In this document: positions 46,165-57,317 of the stretch, one piece after another
Layout of the letters: every line of letters begins with the position of its first letter
Numbering within the stretch: the stretch's first letter is position 1
Assembly (NCBI RefSeq): GCF_000003195.3
Contig: NC_012871.2
Location: 3,397,997 to 3,461,996, forward strand
Direction of reading: 5' to 3'
DNA: 64,000 nucleotides
Source: Sorghum bicolor
Taxonomy: Eukaryota > Streptophyta > Magnoliopsida > Poales > Poaceae
Translations under genes and position numbers: made by a program
The notes under the pieces: model-generated
What the model saw: the letters and a program-made list of their open reading frames with translations, nothing else
Databases searched by the model: none
What the model was told of the DNA's origin: nothing

Positions 46165-47792
46165 TTATCTTTTAGTGAAGTTGGATAGGTCAAGCACATT
46201 AAGTTCATTTCTCAACATACAAAACCTAGCTTCATCTAGGGGTTTTGTGAAGATATCCGCCAATTGATTTTCCGTTCCCACATTCTCTAAGGATATATCA
46301 CCTTTAGCAACATGATCCCTAAGGAAGTGGTGGCGGATGTCAATATGTTTTGTGCGGGTGTGTTGAACCGGGTTGTTTGCAAGTTTTACGGCACTTTCGT
46401 TGTCACACAACAAAGGTACTTTGTCTAGTACTACTTCATAGTCTAGCAAAGTTTGTTTCATGTAGAGTATTTGTGCACAACAAGCACCGGCGGCAATGTA
46501 TTCCGCCTCGGCCGTTGACAAAGCAACACTATTTTGTTTCTTTGACATCCAAGAGACAAGTGATCTACCTAGGAAGTGACACCCTCTGGATGTGCTTTTT
46601 CTATCAATCCAGCACCCGGCATAATCCGAATCGGAATAGCCTACAAGTTGGAATCTTGCACCTTTAGGATACCACAAGCCTAGGCAAGGTGTGTATTTTA
46701 GATACCTAAGAATTCTCTTGACGGCAATCAAGTGAGATTCCATAGGCATTGCTTGAAATCTTGCACACATACACACACTAAACATGATATCGGGCCTAGA
46801 TGCGGTGAGGTAGAGTAGACTTCCTATCATGGAGAGATAGAGAGTCTTGTCAATAGGGTTACCTCCCTCATCCAAGTCGAGATGCCCATTTGATGCCATG
46901 GGAGTCTTGATTGGCTTGAAATCCATCATCTTGAACCTCTTGAGAAGATCTTGAGTGTACTTCTCTTGAGAGATAAAGACCCCTTCCTTCATTTGCTTGA
47001 CTTGAAATCCTAGGAAGAAGGATAGCTCGCCAATCATGGACATCTCAAACTCCTTGGACATCAAATCACCAAATTCCTTGCAAAAATCTTCATTAGTATT
47101 CATTTTCTTGGTGAAGAGTGTTGTGTCAACTTTCCCAATCTTGAAGCCCTTCTCAATGAGGAAGTCCCTAAGCCTCTCATACCAAGCTCTAGGAGCTTGC
47201 TTGAGACCATAGAGTGCCTTGGACAACCGGTAGACATGCTTGGGGTACCTAGGGTCTTCAAAACTGGGGGTTGCTCAACATAGACAAGCTCATTAATATA
47301 ACCATTTAAAAAGGCACTTTTCACATCCATTTGAAATAATTTGATATCATGACTTGATGCATATGCAAGTAGGATACGGATTGCTTCAAGTCTTGCCACC
47401 GGTGCAAAGGTTTCACCGAAGTCAAGACCTTCCACTTGTGAAAAGCCTTTTGCCACAAGTCTTGCCTTGTTGCGCACCACTTTGCCTTGATCATCCTTCT
47501 TGTTCCGGAAGACCCACTTAGTTCCAATCACTCTTGCATCTTTGGGTCGCTCTTCAAGTGTCCATACTTGGTTGCGGGAGAAGTTGTTTAACTCCTCTTG
47601 CATGGCTATGATCCAATCCGCATCACGAAGAGCATCCTCTATAGTCTTTGGTTCATCTTCAAGAGACACAAAAGCATGATGTTCAATAAATAAAGCATGT
47701 CTAGAACGAGTAGTTACACCACGTGATGGACTCCCGATGATGAGATCTTGAGAGTGATCTTGGAGGAGATGTGATGTTCTTCTTGGTGCCAC
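46165..47792 (-). pseudogene. Copia reverse transcriptase / RNase H, broken
   Basis: The first part (47792-47240) has the DWIIAMQEELNNF and NQVWTLEERP start and the FAPVARLEAIR and QMDVKSAFLNG motifs of Copia reverse transcriptase. The frame then shifts near 47240 and resumes as SKALYGLKQAPRAWYERL. The segment that should hold the catalytic Tyr-x-Asp-Asp is absent: TTLFTKKMN is followed at once by TNEDFCKEFGD. RNase H follows (GYSDSDYAGCWIDRKSTSG-like, then ALSTAEAEYIAA and KHIDIRHHF). Without the catalytic box this enzyme cannot work. Confidence 0.85.
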
Positions 47793-47822
47793 TTGAGGGG
47801 TTGGTTGGGGAGCATCAACATC

Positions 47823-49325
47823 TTATGCTTGTGCCACCGCTTGCTCATGAGTGACTTGAGTGTCTTCATGGGCATCTCTCACATCCTTGTCTTCATCTTG
47901 TGGACCTTGTGAGGTGGATGGTGGCTCAATGACTTGCACATCATCATCATCTTCTTTAGGCTTGATGTCTCCCACCGGCATGTTCTTCATGGCATCCCTC
48001 AATGGTTCACCACCTACATCATCAAGGTTATCACTTGCTCCTTGGGAGCCGTTAGTTTCATCAAATTCAACATCAGATGTTTCTTCAACCATGTTTATGG
48101 CATGGTTAAAGACCCTATATGCCTTAGACTTTGATGAATAGCCAACCAAATAGCCAATGTCACATCTTCTTTGAAATTTTCCCAAGTGTTGGCACTTCTT
48201 GTAGATGTAGCATTTGCATCTAAACACTCTAAAGAATGAGACATCAGGCTTCTTCCCATTGAGCAACTCATACGGTGTTTTCTCTAGGAACTTGTGAGGA
48301 AAGAGCCGGTTTGAAGCATAGCATGCGGTGTTGATTACCTCGGCCCACATCTTCTCCGAAGTGTTGTACTCATCTAGCATTGTTCTTGCCAAGGTGATCA
48401 ACGTCCGGTTCTTTCTTTCTACAACCCCATTTTGTTGTGGTGTATATGTTGAGGAGAACTCATGCTTGATTCCCACTTCATCACAATACTCTTCAATGTT
48501 GGTGTTGTCAAATTCTTTGCCATTGTCACTTCTAATTTTCTTGATCTTCACATCAAATTGATTTTGGGCATTCTTTGCAAACTTCTTGAATATTGATGCA
48601 ACTTCGGCTTTGTCTTGCAAGAAGAATGTCCAAGTGTACCGGGAGAAATCATCAACTATGACCAAGCAATATTTGTTGCCTCAAAGACTAGCATATGTGG
48701 TTGGTCCAAATAGATCCATGTGAAGTAGCTCAAGCACTCTTGAAGTAGAGAGATAAGCTTTGGTTGGATGAGTGTTTGCAACTTGTTTGCCCGCTTGACA
48801 TGCACTACAAAGCTTGTCCTTTTCAAATGTCACATCCTTCAAGCCTCTAATCAATTCTTTCTTCATCAACTTCTTAAGTGTACCCATTCCAACATGTGCT
48901 AACCTTCTATGCCACAACCACCCAAGTGAAGTCTTGGTGAATAAGCATGTCTTGACATCAACTTCATTGGATGAGAAATCAACTACATATAAGTTGTTGT
49001 GCCGGAAGCCTTTGAAAATTACTTCATTGTCATCTTCCTTGGTCACAATTACTTCCTTCTTCTTGAATAGACATTCAAATCCAAGGTCACATAATTGTCC
49101 AACCGAGAGCAAGTTGAAACTTAAAGATTGCACATAGAGCACATTGGTGATTGAGTTGTCATTTGATATAGCAACCTTTCCTAGCCCCTTGACCTTCCCT
49201 TTTGAATTGTCACCAAATGTGATCTTTTCTTGGTTGTCAACATCTTCATCAAGAGAGGTGAACATCCGGGGATCTCCGGTCATATGTTGAGTGCAACCAC
49301 TATCAATTACCCAATGTGATCCACC
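47823..49325 (-). pseudogene. Copia protease and integrase, broken
   Basis: It starts right at the Gypsy junction with GGSHWVIDSGCTQHM, the aspartic protease active site. A pre-integrase zinc region follows (LWHRRLAHVG, then CSACQAGK). The frame has TGA at 48681-48683 and resumes in the same frame. The integrase core has Asp in VDDFSRYTW, Asp in RSDNGKEF and Glu in QNGVVERKNR. TAA at 47823-47825 interrupts before the reverse-transcriptase part, again in the same frame. Confidence 0.85.
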
Positions 49326-49330
49326 GGTCT
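49326..49330. repeat. Gypsy target duplication, left copy (GGTCT)
   Basis: GGTCT, repeated at 57289-57293 after the Gypsy element. Confidence 0.9.
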
Positions 49331-50490
49331 TGATGAGGACATCCCAACCAAGCATGCTCCCTCTAATTCCACGCCAACCTCTACACCGACTACGCCGGCA
49401 CCAGCCCATGTCATCAATGGACCGATTACACGTAGTCGTGCAAAGAAGCTACAACAAGAGGTCCACGCGCTACTTTATGAGATTCATTTTAACATTAATG
49501 AGAATTATATACTACCTAAGTGTTGTACCTTGGTTGTACTCAGGTATATAGAAGAAGAGAAGGATAAATCGGACCCTGAAGAACGGACCAGTGCAAGTTC
49601 CAGAAGAAGTCAAAAACGGACCAGTGCAAGTCAAAAACGGACCAGTGAAAGAAATCTTCATAACCTTTTACTCACAAAAGCTATGAAGGTCCATGAGCAC
49701 TTGTTGGAAAGCTTGACGAGTCTACTTTCCAATGAATCTAGTGGCGACCAGTTTGGATACTCCATATTGCCTGCAGACCAGAATTAGTACAGACTGCTCA
49801 GAAGGTCAACAGTCTGTCGTGGCAGAATATTGGTACAACTTGCCAAGTAAAACTATACCAATCTACAGCATTTCGTGGTGCATGGAATACATTGATGGAA
49901 AGCTCTTGGAGTCTAGTTTCACACCCAAGAAACGGTTCATCATTTGGACTTCCCAATAAAAAGTTATGGTCAGTTTATTGGAAACTGCTCTGGAGGCCAA
50001 CAGTCACGCGAAGCCACTTCGGGAATCCATTTCGAGGGGACCTTTCACATTGCCTTCCCTCAGAAACTCTATTTCGTTTTCATACCTATCTAGCAGGGCT
50101 GTTGCTAGTATAAATACCCCATAAGACTCATTGTAATCTAAGACTTATGATATTGGGAATACAAACCACTTTGTTCAGCTGTGTGCTAACAAATTCAGAG
50201 AGAGATCTCTACCCCTTTGCTCTTGTGTTTTCCTTCGCGGAGATTACAGAAGCGGCCGCGTCATCGGCACCCAATCCGTGCTCCTGATCCTCGAGTTCAG
50301 GTTGCGTAGGTTGGTTCTTTGAGAGTGTGGTTGGGCGAATCCTTGGTTCAGGCTGCCGTATAGAGACGGTGGTTGGCTCCTTGTGCGTGTCGTCAGGTTG
50401 CACTAGTTATCCTCGCTGCTTGCAGCAAGTTATCGGCTGATCTTCAGCTAGTTATCCTACGTCGTGAAGATCGGGACAACGACCTCACCA
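49331..50490 (+). repeat. Gypsy 5' LTR
   Basis: 1160 bp with TGATGAGGACATC..GACCTCACCA ends. It is the same length as the 3' LTR (56129-57288) and differs at about 14 positions by eye, nearly all transitions. A TATAAATA box is at 50109-50116. Confidence 0.95.
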
Positions 50491-50492
50491 TC

Positions 50493-50506
50493 TGGTATCA
50501 AAGCTC
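50493..50506 (+). other. Gypsy primer-binding site
   Basis: TGGTATCAAAGCTC two bases after the 5' LTR, complementary to the 3' end of initiator tRNA-Met. Confidence 0.85.
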
Positions 50507-51459
50507 AAGTTTCCATGGTAGAAATTTTACCCTTAGCTACATATATATATATATCTTGTTCGTCCTATCCACCAAAAAGCCATAAAAAAATTGCATTAGC
50601 CCTTTGTTTCAGTCTGTTTTTCTTGTGAGTTTGGTTAAGTTTCAGTCCATTAGAGTTTTGTTTAGTTGCTGATCATCATATCCTTTGTGTGTCCTTTGTG
50701 CCTCTTTTATATCTACAAATCCCTAAAGAAAATCTTTATATCTACAAATCCCTAAAGAAAATCTGAAACCAGTATCATCCTTCGCGTAAACTTTGATCCT
50801 ATCAAGTTAGAACGCTGACGGTTGTGTCTTGTTTCAAAAAAAAGTGTGTGCAAGTGTTATATCTGCTCTTGTTCTTAGTTATAAAAAAAAGTATCAAAAA
50901 AAGGAAAGTGAAAAAAAAGGAGAGTTGAGGAAGAAAAGTTGTGAAGAAAGAGTAGAAAGTTCACTTTGTTTATGTGCTCAAGTTCTGAATTTTATATCAA
51001 GTCACACAATCAGTCATTATCCATCTTTGGTGCAAAATTTTGCTTGGGTTTGATTGCAACACTTGCATCCTAGGCATACTCCTTGTTTGCATCAAATCTG
51101 AATTATCTTTGCGCGTGTGTTTGATCTATTTACATCACTCATATCTTGTGGTCAGCACTAGGCATTGAACTTCTTGTTTGGATTGTGGTTTAACTTTACA
51201 ATATCAAGAATTCAGATTGCATTCCTTGAGAAATATATCCCCACCAAGCTCCACAAATAACCCACCGTCATAAGAAAATACTGATCTTGGATTCTCCCAA
51301 CCATCATTCTCGGTTACCACCTCGTATTGGCCGTTGTAATCTGCGGGGAACTCACATGAGCTTCGGTTGGTAAGAGAGGTGAGATTGTGAGATTCCACAT
51401 ATAATTCCCTATTCTACATATATTGTTGCTTTGCCTACACTAATTTTTTTTTCAGCAAG
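50507..51459 (+). other. Gypsy leader, noncoding
   Basis: About 950 bp between the primer-binding site and the gag ATG. No gene seen; it includes a 33-bp direct repeat around 50710-50765 (TTTATATCTACAAATCCC repeated). Confidence 0.6.
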
Positions 51460-54400
51460 ATGTCTGAGCATCCAGAGATTGATGATTGTTTCACCATGGT
51501 ACAATTCAATGAGATGAAACAAAGCATGGAGACGCTAACAAACAATGTTCAGGCACTCATGAACCGGTTGCAAATTCATCCTCATGATAATGCAAATGGC
51601 AGTCACAATGAAGATGAAGTTGAAGAAAGTGAAGGAGAAGCTGCTCGTCGTGCAAGGGAACGGCGTAGAGAGCGAGCTGCTGCCAATGCAAGAAGACCTC
51701 CTTTTCCACAACGTGATCATGGTGGTAGAGGTGCTGGTCATGGACATGGGAGAGATATTGGATTGGAAGAAAGTGAAATTGAAGAAGAGGATGAACAGCC
51801 CCATTATGATGATCGTCGTCACCGAAGAAATCGTAGGCGTAATCAGCACAATGAAGAGAGGTTTGGCAAGTTAAAATTCACCATGCCCCAGTTTGAAGGA
51901 GGATCTGATCCTGAAGCATATCGTACATGGGAGTTGAAGGTGGATAAAATTTTTCGTGTGCATAATTATTCTGAGAGAAAGAAGGTTGCCATGGCTGCTC
52001 TTGAGTTCGATGGGTATGCTCTAATCTGGTGGGAGCAAATGTTGAATGAAAGAGAAGAAGCTGGTCAAGGTGATGTTCGTTCATGGGCTGAAATGAAGAG
52101 AGAACTGAGAGGAAGATTTGTCCCCAAACATTATCGCCGTGATTTATTTGACAAGCTACAGAATCTGAAGCAAGGAAGCCTCAGTGTTGATGAGTATTAT
52201 AAAGAGATGGAGAAGGCGATGATTAGAGCCAATGTAATTGAAGATGAAGAACAAACAATTGCAAGATTTATGTTAGGGCTGCATCGGAATATTCAGCGCA
52301 TTGTTGAATTTCAGCAATATCGTAATCTTGTTGAATTGGTGCATCAAGCTAGCAAAGCTGAGCGGCAATTGCAGCAGGATATGAATTCCACTAGAGGAGT
52401 ATCTTTCAGCACAAAGAGTGCAGCAAATGGAAGTAAATTTGCACCCAAAGGAAGTGGAAGTAAAGGTACATTTTCCAGCTCAAACGGTGGTGCACGATCT
52501 AGCAACCTTGGTTCTTCTAGTAGCAAAGAGTTGGCTGCTCAAAATGAGAAATTCAAATCAGCAAACTCAGTGGGTTCTTCCAGCAAGAGTAGTGGAATTC
52601 AGTGCTTCAAGTGTGGTGGTCGTGGTCATGTTGCAAGAGAGTGTCCAAACGCTAGAACCATCATTGTGAATGATCAAGGGGAGTATGAATCTGCTAGTGA
52701 GGAAGAACAAGAAGATAGTGGAAGTGAGAGTAATCTTGAGAAGGACATCTGTGAATTTGAATTTGGTGCTGCTCTTGTTGTAACTCAGATTTTGAGTGTA
52801 CAAATGAGCGAAGCTGAAAATGGACAGCGGCACAATCTTTTTCAGACTAGAGCTAAAGTGCAAGATAAGGTTGTCAAAGTGATCATTGATGGTGGCAGTT
52901 GCCACAATCTTACAAGCAAAGAAATGGTTGAAAAGCTTGGGTTAAAGCTGTTGAAACATCCCCATCCATATCATGTGCAATGGCTTAATAATTCAGGTTC
53001 TATTAAGATTGCACAAAGAGTGAAAGTTCCATTCAAGATTGGTGAATATATTGACACTGTAGAGTGTGATGTGGCGCCTATGACAGTGTGCCACATGCTG
53101 TTGGGAAGACCATGGCAATATGATCGATCGTCTCTACATTGTGGTAGAACCAATCAATACACCATCAAGTGGAAGAACAAGGAGTTGATTCTTAAACCCA
53201 TGACACCGCAGCAAATCCTAGCTGAGCACTTGCAAAAGAGCTCCGAAGTGAGGAATGAGAGTGCTAAAGAAGGAGAGAAAAATAATTTGAGTGCCCTCCA
53301 CAATTCAGTGAGTGAGAGCCACAAGCCAAACATGAGAGATGACAAAAAAAGAGAGGGAGAGAACTTCGTGATGATAGCCACCGAATCTGAACTGAGAGAT
53401 GTGAGGAAAAACCCAGATCAAGTACTATTTGTACTTGTGTGCAAGGACACATTGCTTTCAGCTAATGACTTAACATCTGTCCCTAGTGTTGTTGCACATG
53501 TTTTGCAGGACTATGACGATGTTTTTCCAAAGGAAACACCTGCTGGACTTCCTCCTTTGCGCGGTATCGAACATCAAATTGATCTCATCCCTGGAGCTGC
53601 ACTTCCAAACCGTCCGGCGTACCGCACCAATCTGGAAGAAACCAAGGAGATTCAAAGGCAAGTACAAGAACTTTTAGATAAAGGATATGTGCGAGAAAGT
53701 TTAAGTCCTTGTGCTGTTCCTGTGATTTTGGTGCCAAAGAAAGATGGTTCTTGGAGGATGTGTGTAGATTGTAGAGCCATAAACAACATCACCGTTCGTT
53801 ATCGTCATCCTATTCCTAGGCTAGATGATATGCTTGATGAATTGAGTGGTTCTATGATGTTTTCTAAAATTGATTTGAGAAGTGGTTACCATCAAATTAG
53901 AATGAAGATTGGAGATGAATGGAAAACTGCTTTTAAAACAAAGTTTGGGCTGTATGAATGGTTAGTTATGCCTTTTGGTTTGTCCAATGCCCCTAGCACG
54001 TTCATGAGATTGATGAACCATGTCTTGCGAGCATTCATTGGAAAGTTTGTTGTTGTTTACTTTGATGATATTCTAATTTATAGCAAGACATTGGAGGAAC
54101 ATGTTGATCATATTAAGCAAGTTTTGGATGTGCTAAGAAAAGAAAAATTATTTGCTAACCTTGAGAAGTGCACATTTTGTACAGATCAGGTTGTGTTTCT
54201 TGGTTTTGTTGTTTCAGGTTCAGGAATTCAGGTTGATGAATCAAAGGTGAAAGCAATCAAGGATTGGCCAACTCCTGAAAATGTGAGTCAGGTGAGAAGT
54301 TTTCATGGACTTGCTGGTTTTTACAGGAGATTTGTGAGAGATTTCAGCACCATAGCTGCTCCGTTGAATGAGTTAACAAAGAAAGGTGTTGCCTTCCAAT

Positions 54401-56585
54401 GGGATGAACCACAAGAGAAAGCATTCCAAGAATTGAAGAAAAGGCTATCCGAAGCCCCCTTGCTGGTGTTACCAGATTTCACTAAAACCTTTGAGGTTGA
54501 ATATGATGCAAGTGGGATCGGAATTGGTGGTGTCCTAATGCAAAATGGACAGCCAGTTGCATACTTCAGTGAGAAGTTAGGAGGTGCGCAACTGAACTAC
54601 TCGGTGTATGACAAAGAATTGTATGCTTTGGTAAGAGCTCTTGAGACTTGGCAACATTATTTATGGCCAAAAGAATTTGTTATTCATTCAGATCATGAGG
54701 CTTTGAAATATTTAAAGGGGCAAGCAAAACTGAATCGTAGACATGCCAAATGGGTTGAATTCATTGAAACTTTTCCATATGTTGTGAAATATAAGAAAGG
54801 TAAAGAAAACATTGTTGGTGATGCTTTGTCACGTAAAAATGTTTTGTTGAATCAACTAGATGTCAAGGTGCCAGGACTTGAAAGCATAAAAGAATTGTAC
54901 CCTACTGATCATGAATTTTCAGAACCATTTGCAAACTGTACAACTGGAAAAGGGTGGGAAAAATATCATATACATGATGGATTTTTGTTTCGAGCTAACA
55001 AATTGTGTGTACCCCACTGCTCTGTTAGGCTTTTGTTGCTACAGGAAACACATGCAGGTGGATTGATGGGTCACTTTGGATGGAGAAAGACATATGAGAT
55101 GCTAGCTGATCACTTCTACTGGCCAAAGATGAGAAGAGATGTCCAACGACTTGTGCAAAGATGCATCACATGTCACAAAGCTAAGTCAAAACTGAACCCT
55201 CATGGATTATATACTCCCTTGCCTGTTCCTAGTACCCCTTGGGAAGATATTAGCATGGATTTTGTTTTGGGTTTATACCTAGGACAAAGAGGGGAATGGA
55301 TTCAATTTTTGTTGTTGTTGATCGGTTCTCTAAAATGTCACATTTTATACCTTGTCATAAAAGCGATGATGCTTCCCACGTAGTCTCTCTATTTTTTAGG
55401 GATATTGTAAGATTACACGGCGTGCCCAAAACAATTGTGTTAGACCGTGACGCCAAGTTCTTGAGCTACTTTTGGAAGACATTGTGGGCAAAGCTTGGAA
55501 CAAGGCTTCTGTTTTCCACCACTTGTCATCCTCAAACGGATGGACAAACTGAAGTTGTGAATAGAACACTTTCTATGCTGCTACGAGCCTTGATAAAGAA
55601 GAACCTGAAGGAGTGGGAAGAGTGCTTGCCACATGTGGAATTCGCTTACAACAGGGCAGTACATTCTACAACTAATATGTGTCCTTTTGAAGTTGTGTAT
55701 GGATTCAAACCCCTTGCTCCGATCGATTTGTTGCCTCTACCATTGCAGGAAAGGATTAACATGGAAGCATCCAAGCGTGCATCATATGTCAAGAAGATTC
55801 ATGAGAAGACCAAAGAAGCAATCGAAAGAAGGTCCAAGTACTATGCTGATTGGGCAAACAAGCATCGCAAGAAGGTGATATTTGAGCCCGGAGATTTAGT
55901 GTGGGTACATCTTCGCAAAGACCGCTTTCCTGAGAAGTGTAAATCCAAGTTGATGCCACGGGGAGATGGTCCATTCAGAGTGCTATCTAGGATCAATGAT
56001 AATGCCTACAAGATTGAGCTTCCTGAAGATTATGGTGTTAGCACAACCTTCAATGTTGCTGACTTGACACCATTCTTCGGATTAGAAGAATCAGAGTCGA
56101 GGTCGACTCCTTTTCAAGAGGGGGAGGATGATGAGGACATCCCAACCAAGCATGCTCCCTCTAATTCCACGCCAACCTCTACACCGACTACGCCGGCACC
56201 AGCCCATGTCATCAATGGACCGATTACACGTAGTCGTGCAAAGAAGCTACAACAAGAGGTCCACGCGCTACTTTGTGAGATTCATTTTAACATTAATGAG
56301 AATTATATACTACCTAAGTGTTGTACCTTGGTTGTACTCAGGTATATAGAAGAAGAGAAGGATAAATCGGACCCTGAAGAACGGACCAGTGCAAGTTCCG
56401 GAAGAAGTCAAAAACGGACCAGTGCAAGTCAAAAACAGACCAGTGAAAGAAATCTTCATAACTTTTTACTCACAAAAGCTATGAAGATCCATGAGCACTT
56501 GTTGGAAAGCTTGACGAGTCTACTTTCCAATGAATCTAGTGGCGACCAGTTTGGATACTCCATATTGCCTGCAGACCAGAATTAG
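51460..56585 (+). pseudogene. Gypsy gag-pol polyprotein with one frameshift
   Basis: ATG at 51460. In order: a gag domain (about residues 140-300), a CCHC zinc knuckle [15 protein letters not shown] (382-396), an aspartic protease with DGGSC (about 476), reverse transcriptase with YFDD (about 866), RNase H (FEVEYDASG, about 1010) and the integrase zinc region (H..H..CITC, about 1195-1240). Near 55275, just after the first integrase Asp (MDFVLG), the frame is lost because of a small insertion. The rest of integrase (DRDAKF, then QTEVVNRTL with the Glu) continues in another frame to 56585. The frame therefore ends 457 bases inside the 3' LTR and includes GPITRSRAKKLQQEV near its end. Apart from that shift it is open throughout. 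Confidence 0.9.
56116..56128 (+). other. Gypsy polypurine tract
   Basis: AAGAGGGGGAGGA, directly followed by TG of the 3' LTR; it overlaps the coding frame. Confidence 0.85.
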
Positions 56586-57288
56586 TACAGACTGCTCAGA
56601 AGGTCAACAGTCTGTCGTGACAGAATATTGGTACAACTTGCCAAGTGAAACTGTACCAATCTACAGCGTTTCGTGGTGCATGGAATACATTTATGGAAAG
56701 CTCTTGGAGTCTAGTTTCACACCCAAGAAACGGTTCATCATTTGGACTTCCCAATAAAAAGTTATGGTCAGTTTATTGGAAACTGCTCTGGAGGCCAACA
56801 GTCACGCGAAGCCACTTCGGGAATCCATTTCGAGAGGACCTTTCACATTGCCTTCCCTCAGAAACTCTATTTCGTTTTCATACCTATCTAGCAGGGCTGT
56901 TGCTAGTATAAATACCCCATAAGACTCATTGTAATCTAAGACTTATGATATTGGGAATACAAACCACTTTGTTCAGCTGTGTGCTAACAAATTCAGAGAG
57001 AGATCTCTACCCCTTTGCTCTTGTGTTTTCCTTCGCGGAGATTACAGAAGCGGCCGCGTCATCGGCACCCAATCCGTGCTCCTGATCCTCGAGTTCAGGT
57101 TGCGTAAGTTGGTTCTTTGAGAGTGTGGTTGGGCGAATCCTTGGTTCAGGCTGCCATATAGAGACGGTGGTTGGCTCCTTGTGCGTGTCGTCAGGTTGCA
57201 CTAGTTATCCTCGCTGCTTGCAGCAAGTTATCGACTGATCTTCAGCTAGTTATCCTACGTCGTGAAGATCGGGACAACGACCTCACCA
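56129..57288 (+). repeat. Gypsy 3' LTR
   Basis: Partner of 49331-50490, 1160 bp; its first 457 bases also encode the C-terminal end of the polyprotein. It is followed by GGTCT (57289-57293). Confidence 0.95.
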
Positions 57289-57317
57289 GGTCTTGTAGTT
57301 CACCTACACACAAGAGA

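Larger units (their letters stand above)
49331..57288 (+). mobile_element. Ty3/Gypsy retrotransposon, chromovirus type (CRM-like?)
   Basis: 7958 bp, plus strand, with two LTRs, primer-binding site, one gag-pol frame, polypurine tract and a perfect GGTCT duplication. Integrase after RNase H is the Gypsy order. The pol frame runs on into the 3' LTR and I see no canonical chromodomain. Both are features of CRM-type centromeric elements, but the lineage call is tentative. One frameshift is visible, in integrase. Confidence 0.9.

Noticed and set aside
50100..50585. Separate genes suggested by frames in the Gypsy LTR and leader
   Set aside because: The LTR frames recur identically at 56907-57374; they belong to the repeat and not to host genes.
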